64,000 nucleotides of DNA from [Streptosporangium] indianense. GTDB taxonomy: Bacteria; Actinomycetota; Actinomycetes; Streptomycetales; Streptomycetaceae. Shown here piece after piece: positions 1 through 9,963 of this stretch; positions within the stretch are counted from its first letter, which is position 1; each line of letters starts with the position of its first letter. The stretch covers positions 27,547 through 91,546 of the forward strand of contig NZ_JAKEIO010000011.1 of assembly GCF_021474405.1 (NCBI RefSeq), in the 5' to 3' direction. Position numbers and translations under genes: made by a program. The notes beneath the pieces are model-generated. The model had not been told where the DNA came from. It searched no databases and saw only the letters and a program-made list of their open reading frames with translations.

Positions 1-58
1 GGGACGACGGCCGCTGTTCCCCGGACGGCCACGGCGCCGGCCGGCCCCGTCTGGGTGT

Positions 59-244
59 TCACGCGGTCCGGGCGGACCGGAGCCGGCGGAAGCGGCGGCT
101 ATGGCTCTCGTGCTCGGCGGAGTCCTGGTCCGCTTCGTGGCGGGCCGCGCGGCGGGCCCGGGCGGCCTCGCGGACCAGACGCTCGTGGTCGGCCCGGCGG
201 ATGAGGTCGGAGGTGCGCAGCTGCTGGAGCTCGTACTCGTACAT
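59..244 (-). CDS. Small conserved charged protein, function unknown
   Basis: This 61-residue protein starts with MYEYELQQLRTSDLIRRA and is rich in Arg, Ala, Glu and His, with no signal peptide or membrane segment. The first 40 residues look like one amphipathic helix. I recognise the N-terminal pattern as typical of a small actinobacterial family of unknown function, which is why I prefer it over the overlapping frames. It lies alone, on the same strand as the next gene, with about 200 bases between them. The first 58 bases of the window hold nothing I can name. The function is not known to me. Confidence 0.7.
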   Translation of the reverse strand: MYEYELQQLRTSDLIRRADHERLVREAARARRAARHEADQDSAEHESHSRRFRRLRSARTA

Positions 245-388
245 GGTGTGTCCTTCGAGGAGAGGCCGGTCGCGGGGTGTTCCTCCGCGATGACCTCACT
301 CTCGTCTCCCAGGTGGGGCCGCCACATCGGGAGAGTTCCGCATCTTCGGCCGTGGGAGGGGCCTTAGACGCGGCTGAGGGGCCTCAGG

Positions 389-413
389 GGTTCCGTAAGG
401 TGCTCACGGAACC
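389..413 (-). terminator. Probable terminator hairpin after the membrane protein gene
   Basis: GGTTCCGT and ACGGAACC form a perfect 8-bp stem with a 9-base loop, about 30 bases downstream of the stop of the minus-strand gene ending at 443. A second small palindrome, CTGAGG-GG-CCTCAG type, lies beside it at 374-387. There is no U-tract, which is common for Streptomyces terminators. The rest of 245-442 should hold the promoter of the small gene at 59-244, but I see no clear -10/-35 pair. Confidence 0.5.
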
Positions 414-442
414 GCCTAAGACCCCTCGGGACCTGCGGGCTC

Positions 443-985
443 TCAGCTCGCGGAGGGCAGTCCGAGCAGGATGCCGGTGTACTTGAGGACGGCCAGGAAC
501 AGGCCGATGACGCCGAGCGCTACTCCCGCCCAGGCGACGGACTTGATCCAGGGGGCCTGGATCCTGCCCGGCGTGCCGAACGCGGGCCGGGCCAGCGTCA
601 CGACGCCGACGACCAGCGCGATCAGCGCGAACAGGCCGCCCCACAGGGCGGTGGTCTGCCAGGCGTCGCCGTAGACCGCCTGGATCTGCTGGGCCACGCC
701 CGCGTTCTGCGCGGTCTCCAGCTGGCCGACGAGGTTCTGGCGCGCGGAGGCGACGGTGCCGATCCAGCTGCCGGTGAGCGAGACGACGCCCAGCGCCGCG
801 GAGACCACGGCCGCGGCGCCCTGGCCCACACCGGTGGGGCTCTCCTCCTTGGCCGGCACGTCTGCCTCGTCGGCAGCGGCCGGGACGTCGGCCCGGGGCG
901 CCTCGTCGGACTCGGTGGTGTCCACCGCCTTCTCGTCGGTCGTGGCCTTGGTGGCCTCGGTCTCGTCCACTGCGTTCGTTGCCAT
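443..985 (-). CDS. Integral membrane protein with acidic N-terminal tail, function unknown
   Basis: This 180-residue protein begins MATNAVDETEATKATTDEK. Its first 50 or so residues are Ala/Glu/Asp/Thr-rich and probably disordered in the cytoplasm. Three hydrophobic segments follow: about residues 57-77 (AAAVVSAALGVVSLTGSW), 113-132 (LWGGLFALIALVVGVVTLA) and 150-170 (WAGVALGVIGLFLAVLKYTG). The ATG at 985 is preferred over longer frames because upstream translation is Arg-rich shadow sequence. I do not recognise a named family. It is probably transcribed alone and followed by the hairpin at 389-413. Confidence 0.8.
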   Translation of the reverse strand: MATNAVDETEATKATTDEKAVDTTESDEAPRADVPAAADEADVPAKEESPTGVGQGAAAVVSAALGVVSLTGSWIGTVASARQNLVGQLETAQNAGVAQQIQAVYGDAWQTTALWGGLFALIALVVGVVTLARPAFGTPGRIQAPWIKSVAWAGVALGVIGLFLAVLKYTGILLGLPSAS

Positions 986-1020
986 GTCTCGCACCGTAGG
1001 GTCGCTGTCTGAGAAGTCTC

Positions 1021-1593
1021 TTAATGATCGTCGTGAGCCGCACGCGCGCGTGCGGCCCGCCACTCGGGCGCCAGCACCGACCAGACTTCGAGATCGTGCC
1101 GTACGCCACCATAGGGGTGGGCCTCGCGGCGCACACCGTCGCGGGTCATCCCGAGCCGCCGGGCCACATTCAGGCTCGGCTGGTTGCCCGAGGCGGCGAC
1201 CCACTCCACGCGGTGGATGCCGCGCGCCTCGACCGCCCAGTCGATCAGCACCCGCATCGCTCGGGTGACCAGGCCGCGGCCCGTTCCCGCGGGCTCCAGC
1301 CAGCAGCCGACCTCGCAGTTCCCGGTGGCCGCGTCGAAGTTCAGGAACAGCACCCCGCCCACCAGAGTCCCCTCCAGCCACAGGCCGTGCAGGGAACCGG
1401 TGTCGGCGGCGCGCATGTCGGCGTAGCGCTGGAGCTTCGCGCGGGCCGAGGGCAGGTCCGTCTCGGTCGTCCCGAACGGGATGTACCGCCCGATGAACTC
1501 CCGCCCCCGCTCCAGGTGCGCCAGGAACTCCCCGGCGTGCCAGGGCTCCAGCGGCCTCAGCTCGGCGTCGTCACCCAGGGATATCGCGTACAT
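1021..1593 (-). CDS. GNAT-family N-acetyltransferase, RimJ/RimL-like
   Basis: This 190-residue protein has the RimJ/RimL layout of the GNAT fold. An N-terminal part (LRPLEPWHAGEFLAHL) is followed by a beta-strand region (GTLVGGVLFLNFD), then the acetyl-CoA loop around EPAGTGRGLVTRAM, and a C-terminal strand (GIHRVEWVAASGNQPSLNVARRLG). The family transfers acetyl from acetyl-CoA to protein N-termini or small amines; the substrate cannot be read from sequence. The ATG at 1593 overlaps the end of the upstream MMPL gene by 23 bases, so the two are probably co-transcribed and translationally coupled. Confidence 0.9.
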   Translation of the reverse strand: MYAISLGDDAELRPLEPWHAGEFLAHLERGREFIGRYIPFGTTETDLPSARAKLQRYADMRAADTGSLHGLWLEGTLVGGVLFLNFDAATGNCEVGCWLEPAGTGRGLVTRAMRVLIDWAVEARGIHRVEWVAASGNQPSLNVARRLGMTRDGVRREAHPYGGVRHDLEVWSVLAPEWRAARARAAHDDH

Positions 1594-3817
1594 CCCGCTG
1601 CCGCTCCTCCTCCGCCAGGACGTCCGCCACCTCGGCGTCCGTCGCGGCGGCCAGCCTCTCATGGGCGGCGCGGCTCTCGGGCGGCTCGATGCTGATGCGC
1701 GGCATGCGCTTGTCCAGCCAGCGGGGCAGCCACCAATTGGCGCCGCCCAGCAGGTGCATCAGGGCCGGGACGAGGAGCGTGCGCAGGACGAAGGCGTCCA
1801 GGGCGACCGCGGCGGCCAGGGCGATGCCGAACATGGCGATCACCCGGTCTCCGCTGAGCACGAAGGCCAGGAAGACGGAGATCATGATGACGGCCGCCGA
1901 GTTGATCACCCGGCTGGTCTCGGCGAGGCCGACCCGCACCGCCCGCCGGTTGTCGCCGGTCTCCAGCCACTCCTCGTACATCCGGCTGACCAGGAAGACC
2001 TGGTAGTCCATGGAGAGGCCGAAGAGCACCGACACCATGATCACGGGCAGGAAGGGTTCGATGGGTCCCGCGCTGCCGAGGCCGAGCAGTTCGCTGCCCC
2101 AGCCCCACTGGAAGATCGCGACCACCACCCCGAAGGCGGAGGCCACGGCGGCGACGTTCATCGCGGCGGCCTTCAGCGGTATGCCGATCGACCGGAAGGC
2201 CAGCAGGAGCAGCAGACAGCCCAGGCCGATGACGGCCCCGACGAAGACCGGCAGCTTGGAGACGATGACGTCGGCGAAGTCGTCGTAGCCGGCCGTCATG
2301 CCGCCCACCTGCACGTCGAGCGCGGTGCCCGACTCGGCGCGCGGCAGCACCTCCTCGCGCAGCCGGTCGACGAGGTCGCTGGTCCGCTTCGACTGCGGGG
2401 AGGACTCGGGGACGACGGTCAGGTACGCGGTGTGGCCCCCGGAGCCGAACGTCACCGGGGTCACCGAGGCGACGCCCTCGGTGGCGCGGAGGGTGCTGTC
2501 GAGGTGGTCCAGGGCGAGCTTGTCGTCGGCGCCGTCAATCTCCGTGACGAGGGTGAGCGGGCCGTTCACGCCGGGTCCGAAGCCGTCGGCGAGCAGGTCG
2601 TAGGCCTGGCGGGTGGTGGCGGTCTTCGGGCCGTTGCCCTGGTCGGAGGTGCCCAGGTGCAGCGACAGGGTGGGCAGGGCGAGGACGGCCATGACGACCA
2701 GGGCGACCGCGCCGAGCACCTTGGGGTGGCGCTCCACGAAGGCGGACCAGCGGGCCGCGAAGCCGGTGGGCACCTCGGGTTCGGGGCCGTGCTCCGCGAG
2801 GCGGCGGCGCTCGCGGCGGCTGAGGGCGCGCATGCCGATGAACGACAGCAGGGCGGGCAGCAGCGTCACGGAGGCGGCGACGGTGAGGAGCACGGTGAGG
2901 CCGGCCGCTATGGCGACGCCGTTGAGGAAGCTCAGCCGGAGGATCAGCATGCCCAGCAGGGCTATGCAAACGGTGGCACCCGCGAACACGACCGCTCGTC
3001 CGGTGGTCGCGACGGCGTTCGTGGCGGCCTCGGTGACGGACAGCCCGCGTTTCAGCCCACGCCGGTGCCGGGTGACGATGAACAGCGCGTAGTCGATGCC
3101 GACGCCGAGTCCGACGAGCATGCCCAGCATGGGGGCGAAGTCGGCGACGGTCATGGCGTGCCCGAGCAGCACGATCCCCGCGTAGGCGGTGCCGACGCCG
3201 ACCAGGGCGGTGGCGATGGGCAGCAGGGACGCGGCGAGCGAGCCGAAGGCGAGGAACAGCACCACCGCGGCGACGATCACGCCGACGATCTCGGCGACGT
3301 GCCCGCCGGAGGACTCGGTGAGCGCGACGGCGCTGCCGCCCAGCTCCACCTGGAGCCCGTCGGTCTCGGCGCTCTTCGCGGTGTCGACGACGGCCTGCGC
3401 CTCGCCCTTGGCGATGTCCTCGGCCCGGTCGTCGAAGGTGACCGAGGCGAACGCGGTCCGGCCGTCCTCGCTGATGCGGCCGGTGCCCGGCCCGTCGTAG
3501 GGGCTGGTGACCGAGGCCACGCCGGGGAGGTTCTCGATGCGGTCCAGGGTGCGGGTCATCGTCTGCTCGACGTCGGCCGCCCGGACACTGCCGGACGTGG
3601 TGTGCCAGACGACGGTGTCGCTGTCACCGCCGAGCCGCGGGAAGCCCTCGTGCAGCAGCTGTGTGGCGCGGCCCGACTCGGTACCGGGGACCTCGTAGTC
3701 GTTCGAGTACGTGGTGCCGGCGACGGCGGCGCCCGCGGCGACCCCCGCGAAAGCGAGGAGCCACAGCAGGACGCTGAGCAGACGGCGCTGGACACACCAG
3801 CGTGCGAGGGCTGCCAC
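1571..3817 (-). CDS. MMPL/RND-family membrane transporter
   Basis: This 748-residue GTG-start protein has the duplicated MMPL architecture. Each half has one N-terminal membrane segment, a large extracytoplasmic loop (about residues 40-190 and 400-545) and a bundle of five membrane segments. Both halves carry the Asp-Tyr pair typical of MmpL proton relays, in GLGVGIDYALFIV and FGLSMDYQVFLVSR. The family exports lipids, peptides or drugs using proton motive force; the substrate is unknown here. A cytoplasmic charged tail ends in ERQRDVRDIPG. It stands first in a two-gene unit with the acetyltransferase. Its upstream region (3818-3975) holds no regulator gene. Confidence 0.93.
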   Translation of the reverse strand: MAALARWCVQRRLLSVLLWLLAFAGVAAGAAVAGTTYSNDYEVPGTESGRATQLLHEGFPRLGGDSDTVVWHTTSGSVRAADVEQTMTRTLDRIENLPGVASVTSPYDGPGTGRISEDGRTAFASVTFDDRAEDIAKGEAQAVVDTAKSAETDGLQVELGGSAVALTESSGGHVAEIVGVIVAAVVLFLAFGSLAASLLPIATALVGVGTAYAGIVLLGHAMTVADFAPMLGMLVGLGVGIDYALFIVTRHRRGLKRGLSVTEAATNAVATTGRAVVFAGATVCIALLGMLILRLSFLNGVAIAAGLTVLLTVAASVTLLPALLSFIGMRALSRRERRRLAEHGPEPEVPTGFAARWSAFVERHPKVLGAVALVVMAVLALPTLSLHLGTSDQGNGPKTATTRQAYDLLADGFGPGVNGPLTLVTEIDGADDKLALDHLDSTLRATEGVASVTPVTFGSGGHTAYLTVVPESSPQSKRTSDLVDRLREEVLPRAESGTALDVQVGGMTAGYDDFADVIVSKLPVFVGAVIGLGCLLLLLAFRSIGIPLKAAAMNVAAVASAFGVVVAIFQWGWGSELLGLGSAGPIEPFLPVIMVSVLFGLSMDYQVFLVSRMYEEWLETGDNRRAVRVGLAETSRVINSAAVIMISVFLAFVLSGDRVIAMFGIALAAAVALDAFVLRTLLVPALMHLLGGANWWLPRWLDKRMPRISIEPPESRAAHERLAAATDAEVADVLAEEERQRDVRDIPG

Positions 3818-3975
3818 GAAACGTGCTCCCGGAGTTGCCTTGTGTGGATCTTTGGCCGGGAACAGTCGTACATGAACTGAACAGCCAGCAAAGAACGCAT
3901 GAGCAATGCGCTGCCACTCTTACAAACGAACGAGATCATTTGTCGGTTTCGTGGGCTTATTCACAGCGGCCGGTC

Positions 3976-4317
3976 TCAGTCGAACTGATCCCCCAGCGCC
4001 ATCACCATCACGCCCGCGATCAGCAGCCACAGCGCGCGCCGGGTGCGGCCGCGGGAGCCCAGCACGGCGGCGGCCGCGCACACGGCGGCCCCGCTCGCGT
4101 AGGCGGCCGGGACGAGCGCCGGCGCGGGGCGGGTGAGGCGGAGCACGGCCGCGGCGAGTCCCGCCAGGGTCAGCGCGGCACCGGTGGCGGCCGCCGTCCA
4201 GCGGGCCCGGCGCGCGGCTCCCTCGTCCTCCGCCGCGTCACCGGCCGCGTCCTGCGCGGCGGCCGCCTCCGAGTCCGCTGTCTCGGGCTCGGTGTCGGAA
4301 TCAGGACGTCCACTCAT
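3976..4317 (-). CDS. Small membrane protein with acidic N-terminus, function unknown
   Basis: This 113-residue protein starts at the ATG at 4317 (MSGRPDSDTEPETADSEAAAA). The first 35 residues are acidic and Ala-rich. Three hydrophobic stretches follow: WTAAATGAALTLAGLAAAVL, APALVPAAYASGAAVCAAAAVL and RALWLLIAGVMVMALG. It ends GDQFD. It is divergent from the methyltransferase at 4509, with 191 bases of shared upstream DNA. I assign no function. The longer upstream frame to 4506 was rejected because it would overlap the shared promoter region with non-conserved-looking sequence. Confidence 0.7.
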   Translation of the reverse strand: MSGRPDSDTEPETADSEAAAAQDAAGDAAEDEGAARRARWTAAATGAALTLAGLAAAVLRLTRPAPALVPAAYASGAAVCAAAAVLGSRGRTRRALWLLIAGVMVMALGDQFD

Positions 4318-4508
4318 GGCCGTGACGGTAGCGCGCCCGGCGGAGAAACCCGGGTGCGGGTCCGGGAGCCCGGCTGTTAGCGTCCGATGGTCCGAGGTAT
4401 GCCCGCGGCATCGCGCCGCCCGGCCGAAGCAGGTGCATTGTTTGACGGTCCGACCGAGCTCCTCCGCATCCCCTTTCCTCCTCAAGGACTCAAGGAGCCC
4501 GTCCACCG

Positions 4509-5312
4509 ATGTCGGACCTCACTTCCCGCACCTCAAACGCCCCCCTCACTGACCGTGTGAGCCACCCCGGCTACCCCCGCAGCAACGGCTACGACGCCCG
4601 CTGGACCGTCGACAACCAGATGGGCCCGCACGCGCTGTGGCTGCTGGAGTGGCTGGCCCCCGCCCTGGGGCTCGACACCCTGAGCCCCGGCTCCCGCGTG
4701 CTCGACCTGGGCTGCGGGCGCGCCATGACGTCGATCTTCCTCGCCAGGGAGTACGACGCCCAGGTCACCGCCGCCGACCTGTGGATCAAGCCCGACGAGA
4801 ACGCCGGGCGCATCGCCGAGGCGGGCGTCGCCGACCGGGTGCTGCCCGTGCTGGCCGAGGCGCACGACCTGCCGTTCGGCGAGAACAGCTTCGACGCGAT
4901 CGTCTCGATCGACGCCTACCAGTACTTCGGCACCGACGACCTGTACCTGCCCGGGCTGACGCGGCTGCTGAAGCCCGGCGGGCGGATCGGCGTCGTCGTA
5001 CCGGCGCTGCGCGAGGAGATCGACGGCGCCGAGCCGCCGGAGCACCTCGAGCCGTACTGGGAGCCCGGCTTCTGGTGCTTCCACACCGCGGCCTGGTGGC
5101 GGCGCCACTGGACCCGCAGCGGGGCCGTGCAGGTCGAGGCCGCTGACTGGCTTCAAGACGGCTGGCGCGACTGGCTGCGCTGGTGCGAGGTCGTGGCCGA
5201 CGAGAGCACGGACGAGTGGCATGTCCGGATGGCCGGGCAGTGCGCCGAGATGCTGCGGCTCGACCGGGGCGAGACGCTGGGCTTCGTCCGGGTCGTCGGC
5301 CGCCGCCTCTGA
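4509..5312 (+). CDS. SAM-dependent class I methyltransferase
   Basis: This 267-residue protein has the class I fold: motif I VLDLGCGRAMTS (about residues 64-75), an acidic residue after strand 2 (VTAADLW), motif II FDAIVSIDAYQYFGTDDLY and motif III LTRLLKPGGRIGVVVP. The C-terminal third (EPYWEPGFWCFHTAAWWRRHW) is Trp-rich and probably shapes the substrate pocket. The substrate is unknown. The ATG is preceded by a purine-rich stretch, CAAGGAGCC. The gene is monocistronic: it converges on gatB and shares with it the repeat and terminator at 5310-5460. Confidence 0.9.
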   Translation: MSDLTSRTSNAPLTDRVSHPGYPRSNGYDARWTVDNQMGPHALWLLEWLAPALGLDTLSPGSRVLDLGCGRAMTSIFLAREYDAQVTAADLWIKPDENAGRIAEAGVADRVLPVLAEAHDLPFGENSFDAIVSIDAYQYFGTDDLYLPGLTRLLKPGGRIGVVVPALREEIDGAEPPEHLEPYWEPGFWCFHTAAWWRRHWTRSGAVQVEAADWLQDGWRDWLRWCEVVADESTDEWHVRMAGQCAEMLRLDRGETLGFVRVVGRRL

Positions 5313-5427
5313 GTCCATGCCGCCACTGAGTTCGTGCCGCCTCTGAGTCCGTGCCGCCGCTAAGGCATGACGCCTCTCAGCGAATGACGCCTCTCAGTGA
5401 ACGACGCCTCTCAGTGAACGACGAGGG
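5310..5427. repeat. 17-bp diverged tandem repeat immediately after a stop codon
   Basis: Seven consecutive 17-bp periods begin at the TGA stop of the methyltransferase. The first three resemble TGAGTCCATGCCGCCAC. The next is transitional, and the last ones resemble CAGTGAACGACGCCTCT. Adjacent copies differ by one to four bases, with a sharper change in the middle. The array runs into the terminator that starts at 5421. It looks like a short minisatellite that grew by slippage at the gene end. Confidence 0.8.
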
Positions 5428-5460
5428 GGGACGCACCGGGTCCGGTGCGTCCCCCCTCGT
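5421..5460. terminator. Strong bidirectional terminator between convergent genes
   Basis: A 19-base arm (ACGAGGGGGGACGCACCGG) is followed by a 2-base centre and its exact complement. This is the longest perfect stem among the intergenic hairpins I found. It lies between the plus-strand methyltransferase and the minus-strand gatB and can serve both. The stem is G+C-rich, and its outer A-rich/T-rich ends give only a weak U-tract. Confidence 0.9.
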
Positions 5461-5472
5461 CTCCACGGGAGG

Positions 5473-6987
5473 TCAGCCTTCGCTGACGCCCAGCTTCTGG
5501 AGGATCAGCTCCTTGACGCGAGCCGCGTCGGCCTGGCCGCGTGTGGCCTTCATGACCGCACCCACCAGCGCTCCCGCCGCGGCCACCTTGCCACCGCGGA
5601 TCTTCTCCGCGACGCCCGGGTTGCCGGCGATGGCCTCGTCGACGGCCGCCGTCAGCGCGCCCTCGTCGGAGACGACCTTCAGACCGCGCTTGTCGACGAC
5701 CTCGTCCGGGGTGCCCTCGCCCGCGAGGACGCCCTCGATGACCTGGCGGGCCAGCTTGTCGTTCAGGTCGCCCTTCGCGACGAGCTCGGTGACCCGGGCC
5801 ACCTGCTCCGGCGTGATCGCCAGCTCGTCGAGCGCCTTGCCCGACTCGTTGGCGCTGCGGGCCAGCTCGCCCATCCACCACTTGCGGGCGGACGCGGCGT
5901 CGGCCCCGGCCTCGATCGTGGCGACGATCGGCTCCAGCGCACCGGCGTTGAGGATCGCCTGCATGTCGGTGGCCGAGATGCCCCAGTCCTCGCGGAGCCG
6001 GTTGCGGCGAACCAGCGGCAGCTCGGGCAGCGCGGCCCGGATCTCCTCGACCCACTCACGCGAGGGGGCCACCGGGACGAGGTCGGGCTCCGGGAAGTAC
6101 CGGTAGTCCTCGGCCTCCTCCTTCACACGGCCCGAGGTCGTCGACCCCGTGTCCTCGTGGAAGTGCCGCGTCTCCTGGATGATCGTGCCGCCGGAGGAGA
6201 GCACGGCCGCGTGCCGCTGGATCTCGAAACGGGCCGCGCGCTCCACGGACCGCAGCGAGTTGACGTTCTTGGTCTCGGAACGGGTGCCGAACTTCTCGGT
6301 GCCGTTCGGGCGCAGCGACAGGTTCACGTCGCAGCGCATCTGGCCCATCTCCATGCGGGCCTCGGAGACGCCGAGCGCCTTGATGACCTCACGCAGCTCC
6401 CGGACATAGGCCCGCGCGACCTCGGGGGCGCGCTCGCCGGCGCCCTCGATCGGCTTGGTGACGATCTCGATGAGCGGGATGCCGGCGCGGTTGTAGTCCA
6501 GCAGCGAGTGGGACGCGCCGTGGATACGGCCGGTGGCGCCGCCGACGTGCGTCGACTTGCCGGTGTCCTCCTCCATGTGGGCGCGCTCGATCTCCACGCG
6601 GAAGGTCTCGCCGTCCTCCAGCTGCACGTCGAGGTAGCCGTTGAAGGCGATCGGCTCGTCGTACTGGGAGGTCTGGAAGTTCTTCGGCATGTCCGGATAG
6701 AAGTAGTTCTTCCGGGCGAAGCGGCACCATTCGGCGATCTCGCAGTTCAGCGCGAGGCCGATCTTGATGGCGGACTCGACGCCGGTCGCGTTGACGACCG
6801 GGAGCGCGCCCGGCATGCCGAGGCAGACCGGGCAGGTCTGCGTGTTGGCGTCCTGGCCGAGAGCGGTCGAACAGCCGCAGAACATCTTGGTCTTGGTGCC
6901 GAGTTCGACATGGACCTCGAGGCCCATGACGGGGTCGTACGACGCGAGTGCTTCCTCGTACGACACCAGGTCGGTCGTGGTGGTCAC
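5473..6987 (-). CDS. gatB: Aspartyl/glutamyl-tRNA amidotransferase subunit B
   Basis: GatB is the kinase and tRNA-binding subunit of GatCAB. The complex converts misacylated Glu-tRNA(Gln), and in many species Asp-tRNA(Asn), to the amidated form using glutamine. The 504-residue length is normal. The N-terminal cradle contains [17 protein letters not shown] and the zinc-site cysteines CGCS and CPVCLGMPG. The family motif [16 protein letters not shown] follows, and a C-terminal YqeY-like tail (about 360-504, helical, [19 protein letters not shown]) completes it. The GTG start at 6987 is used because the family N-terminus begins just there. It is the last gene of gatC-gatA-small ORF-gatB. Confidence 0.98.
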   Translation of the reverse strand: MTTTTDLVSYEEALASYDPVMGLEVHVELGTKTKMFCGCSTALGQDANTQTCPVCLGMPGALPVVNATGVESAIKIGLALNCEIAEWCRFARKNYFYPDMPKNFQTSQYDEPIAFNGYLDVQLEDGETFRVEIERAHMEEDTGKSTHVGGATGRIHGASHSLLDYNRAGIPLIEIVTKPIEGAGERAPEVARAYVRELREVIKALGVSEARMEMGQMRCDVNLSLRPNGTEKFGTRSETKNVNSLRSVERAARFEIQRHAAVLSSGGTIIQETRHFHEDTGSTTSGRVKEEAEDYRYFPEPDLVPVAPSREWVEEIRAALPELPLVRRNRLREDWGISATDMQAILNAGALEPIVATIEAGADAASARKWWMGELARSANESGKALDELAITPEQVARVTELVAKGDLNDKLARQVIEGVLAGEGTPDEVVDKRGLKVVSDEGALTAAVDEAIAGNPGVAEKIRGGKVAAAGALVGAVMKATRGQADAARVKELILQKLGVSEG

Positions 6988-7003
6988 GGTGAGTACTTCC
7001 CTC

Positions 7004-7239
7004 TCAGCCCAGCAGGACGTCGTCGTCGCCCAGCCGCTTCAGCTCGCGGTAGAGAATGGCCAGGTTGGTGACGACGGCGGCTCCGGTCACGACGGCGTCG
7101 AGCAGCCGCAGCGTGTCGTTGTCTCCGCGGGCCTTCTTGATCTGCTTGTAGACACCGACGGCGCCGAACGCCGACGTGGCCATCGACACGTACAGACCGG
7201 ACTTGGACTTCTTGAAGCCCTTGGCCTTGGACAGTGCGC

Positions 7240-7243
<4 letters not shown>
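7004..7243 (-). CDS. Small membrane-associated protein embedded in the gat operon
   Basis: This 79-residue protein ([20 protein letters not shown]) starts with a GTG at 7243 that overlaps the gatA stop as GTGA. It is followed 16 bases later by gatB, so it must be co-transcribed. It has a Lys-rich N-terminus, a possible first hydrophobic stretch ([16 protein letters not shown]) and a second ([19 protein letters not shown]), then an acidic end, GDDDVLLG. No catalytic motif is visible and I do not recognise a named family. The position suggests either a hitch-hiker or a minor accessory to tRNA amidation; the sequence gives no evidence for the latter. Confidence 0.75.
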
Positions 7244-8733
<1,490 letters not shown>

Positions 8734-8738
8734 GGCTG

Positions 8739-9035
8739 TTAGTCCTCCCCCAGGATCTGCGGCACCTTGAAACGCTGCTGCTCCTGGGCCGGGGCGCCGG
8801 AGAGCGCCTGCTCGGGGGTGAGCGACGGACGGACCTCGTCCGCGCGCATGACGTTCGTCAGCGGGAGCGGGTGCGAGGTCGGCGGTACGTCTTGGTCGGC
8901 GACCTCGCTGACGCGGGCGACCGCGCCGATGATGTCGTCCAGCTGTCCCGCGAAGTGGTCGAGCTCTTCGGGCTTCAGCTCCAGACGCGCCAGCCGGGCG
9001 AGGTGGGCGACCTCCTCGCGCGTGATGCCAGGCAT
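8739..9035 (-). CDS. gatC: Aspartyl/glutamyl-tRNA amidotransferase subunit C
   Basis: GatC is a small stabilising belt around GatA and GatB. The 98-residue length is typical, and the start [20 protein letters not shown] is the family signature, followed by [17 protein letters not shown] and a proline-rich end. It is the first gene of the operon. The operon promoter must lie in 9036-9140, but I see no unambiguous consensus there. Confidence 0.97.
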   Translation of the reverse strand: MPGITREEVAHLARLARLELKPEELDHFAGQLDDIIGAVARVSEVADQDVPPTSHPLPLTNVMRADEVRPSLTPEQALSGAPAQEQQRFKVPQILGED

Positions 9036-9140
9036 GCAGCGATCCTCTGGGGTGAGTGAATGTGGTGTGGCCCAATCCTATGGGGCGCGGGGCCGTGCCC
9101 GTGAAACGGTTTCGCCCGTCCGCCAGTGACGGCTGCTTTC

Positions 9141-9470
9141 TCAGGCCTCGTTCCTCAGGAAGTGGTGGTCGTGCACCTCCTGCACCCCGAGGAGACGCTC
9201 GGGCGTGGCCTCACCGAGGGCGACGCGCCGCAGGTGGCGGAAGCACTCGAAGCGCTCGACGCCGGGTGTGAGGACGATGAGCAGGTCGGCGTCGGCCCCG
9301 GGGACCGCCGCGAAGGCGTGCGGCCTGCCGGGCGGGACGAAGGCACCGCCGGTCGCGCTGCTGTCGGCCAGCAGGTGCACGGAGACAGGGGTGCGGCCGA
9401 CGGCTTCTGCGCCGTCGGCGCGGACGATCACGGACTCGTCGAACCGACGGAACGACCAACGACATCTCAA
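9141..9470 (-). pseudogene. Cupin-domain protein, probably 5'-truncated
   Basis: The 109-residue frame contains the second half of a cupin barrel: FVPPGRPHAFAAVPGADADLLIVLTPG, then a C-terminal helix region ending [14 protein letters not shown]. The first cupin motif, with its usual G-x5-HxH-x3-4-E metal ligands, is absent. The N-terminal part (MRCRWSFRRFDESVIVRADG) does not look like the missing half. Only 26 bases separate the frame from the DUF4267 gene upstream, so the front of the gene appears to be deleted. An alternative is a short diverged cupin still expressed from the DUF4267 operon. Confidence 0.5.
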
Positions 9471-9496
9471 GACCTCCGGATCAAGTGGGGGCGCGC

Positions 9497-9868
9497 TCAG
9501 ACCGCGAAGAGCAGGCCGGCGCTGATCAGGACGATGACCGCGGTGGCGAAGTGGACACCGAAGGCCACCGCCTTCGCACCGCCGTGGCGCAGCACGATCA
9601 CGGTGTCGCCGAGCGGTATGAGTGCCACGGCGAGCATGAACCAGGCCTCGGCCCCGGCTCCTGCGAAGGCGAGCACGACGAGACCGACCAGCCCGAGGGT
9701 GCCGTCCCGCAGGCCCTTGATCGTCAGATAGGCACCGGCGTCGCCGCCGGGGTCGGCCGGGACGCCGTAGCCGGCTGCCGCGGGGCCGGGCTGGAAGAGG
9801 AACCGGTAGCCGAGGAACAGGCAGAACAGGTTGAGCACGACGGCCAGGGTGTACGCGGTGACGGTCAT
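9497..9868 (-). CDS. DUF4267-type four-helix membrane protein
   Basis: This 123-residue protein is almost all membrane. Four hydrophobic segments are visible: VTAYTLAVVLNLFCLFLGY, YLTIKGLRDGTLGLVGLVVL, WFMLAVALIPLGDTVIVL and VHFATAVIVLISAGLLFAV. The small central motif KGLRDGTLG is characteristic of the DUF4267 family, which has no known activity. It is divergent from a TetR gene. Two copies of the same palindrome lie in the shared promoter, so repression by that regulator is likely. Confidence 0.85.
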   Translation of the reverse strand: MTVTAYTLAVVLNLFCLFLGYRFLFQPGPAAAGYGVPADPGGDAGAYLTIKGLRDGTLGLVGLVVLAFAGAGAEAWFMLAVALIPLGDTVIVLRHGGAKAVAFGVHFATAVIVLISAGLLFAV

Positions 9869-9890
9869 GATCTTCTCCGCTCGTCGATTT

Positions 9891-9953
9891 CTAGCAGCGC
9901 TAGGGACAAGAGCGAAGCTAGCAGAGCGACGACAGGAACGCTAGCGGTGCTAG
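9891..9953. promoter_or_regulatory. Two matching TetR-type operators in a divergent promoter
   Basis: CTAGCAGCGCTAG (9891-9903) and CTAGCGGTGCTAG (9941-9953) share perfect CTAGC/GCTAG arms around a 3-base centre. A lone GCTAGC half-site core lies between them at 9917-9922. The pair spans the 95-base gap between the DUF4267 start and the TetR start, 10 bases before the latter. The layout suggests autoregulation of the regulator plus control of the membrane protein. Confidence 0.85.
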
Positions 9954-9963
9954 AATTTCTCGC

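Noticed and set aside
1481..3880. Very long open frame opposite the MMPL gene
   Set aside because: It is a high-GC shadow: low-complexity Gly/Asp/Gln/His-rich translation with no domain, while the minus strand has clear MMPL motifs.
5310..5427. CRISPR-like array
   Set aside because: Units are 17 bp and contiguous with no spacers, and no cas genes are near.
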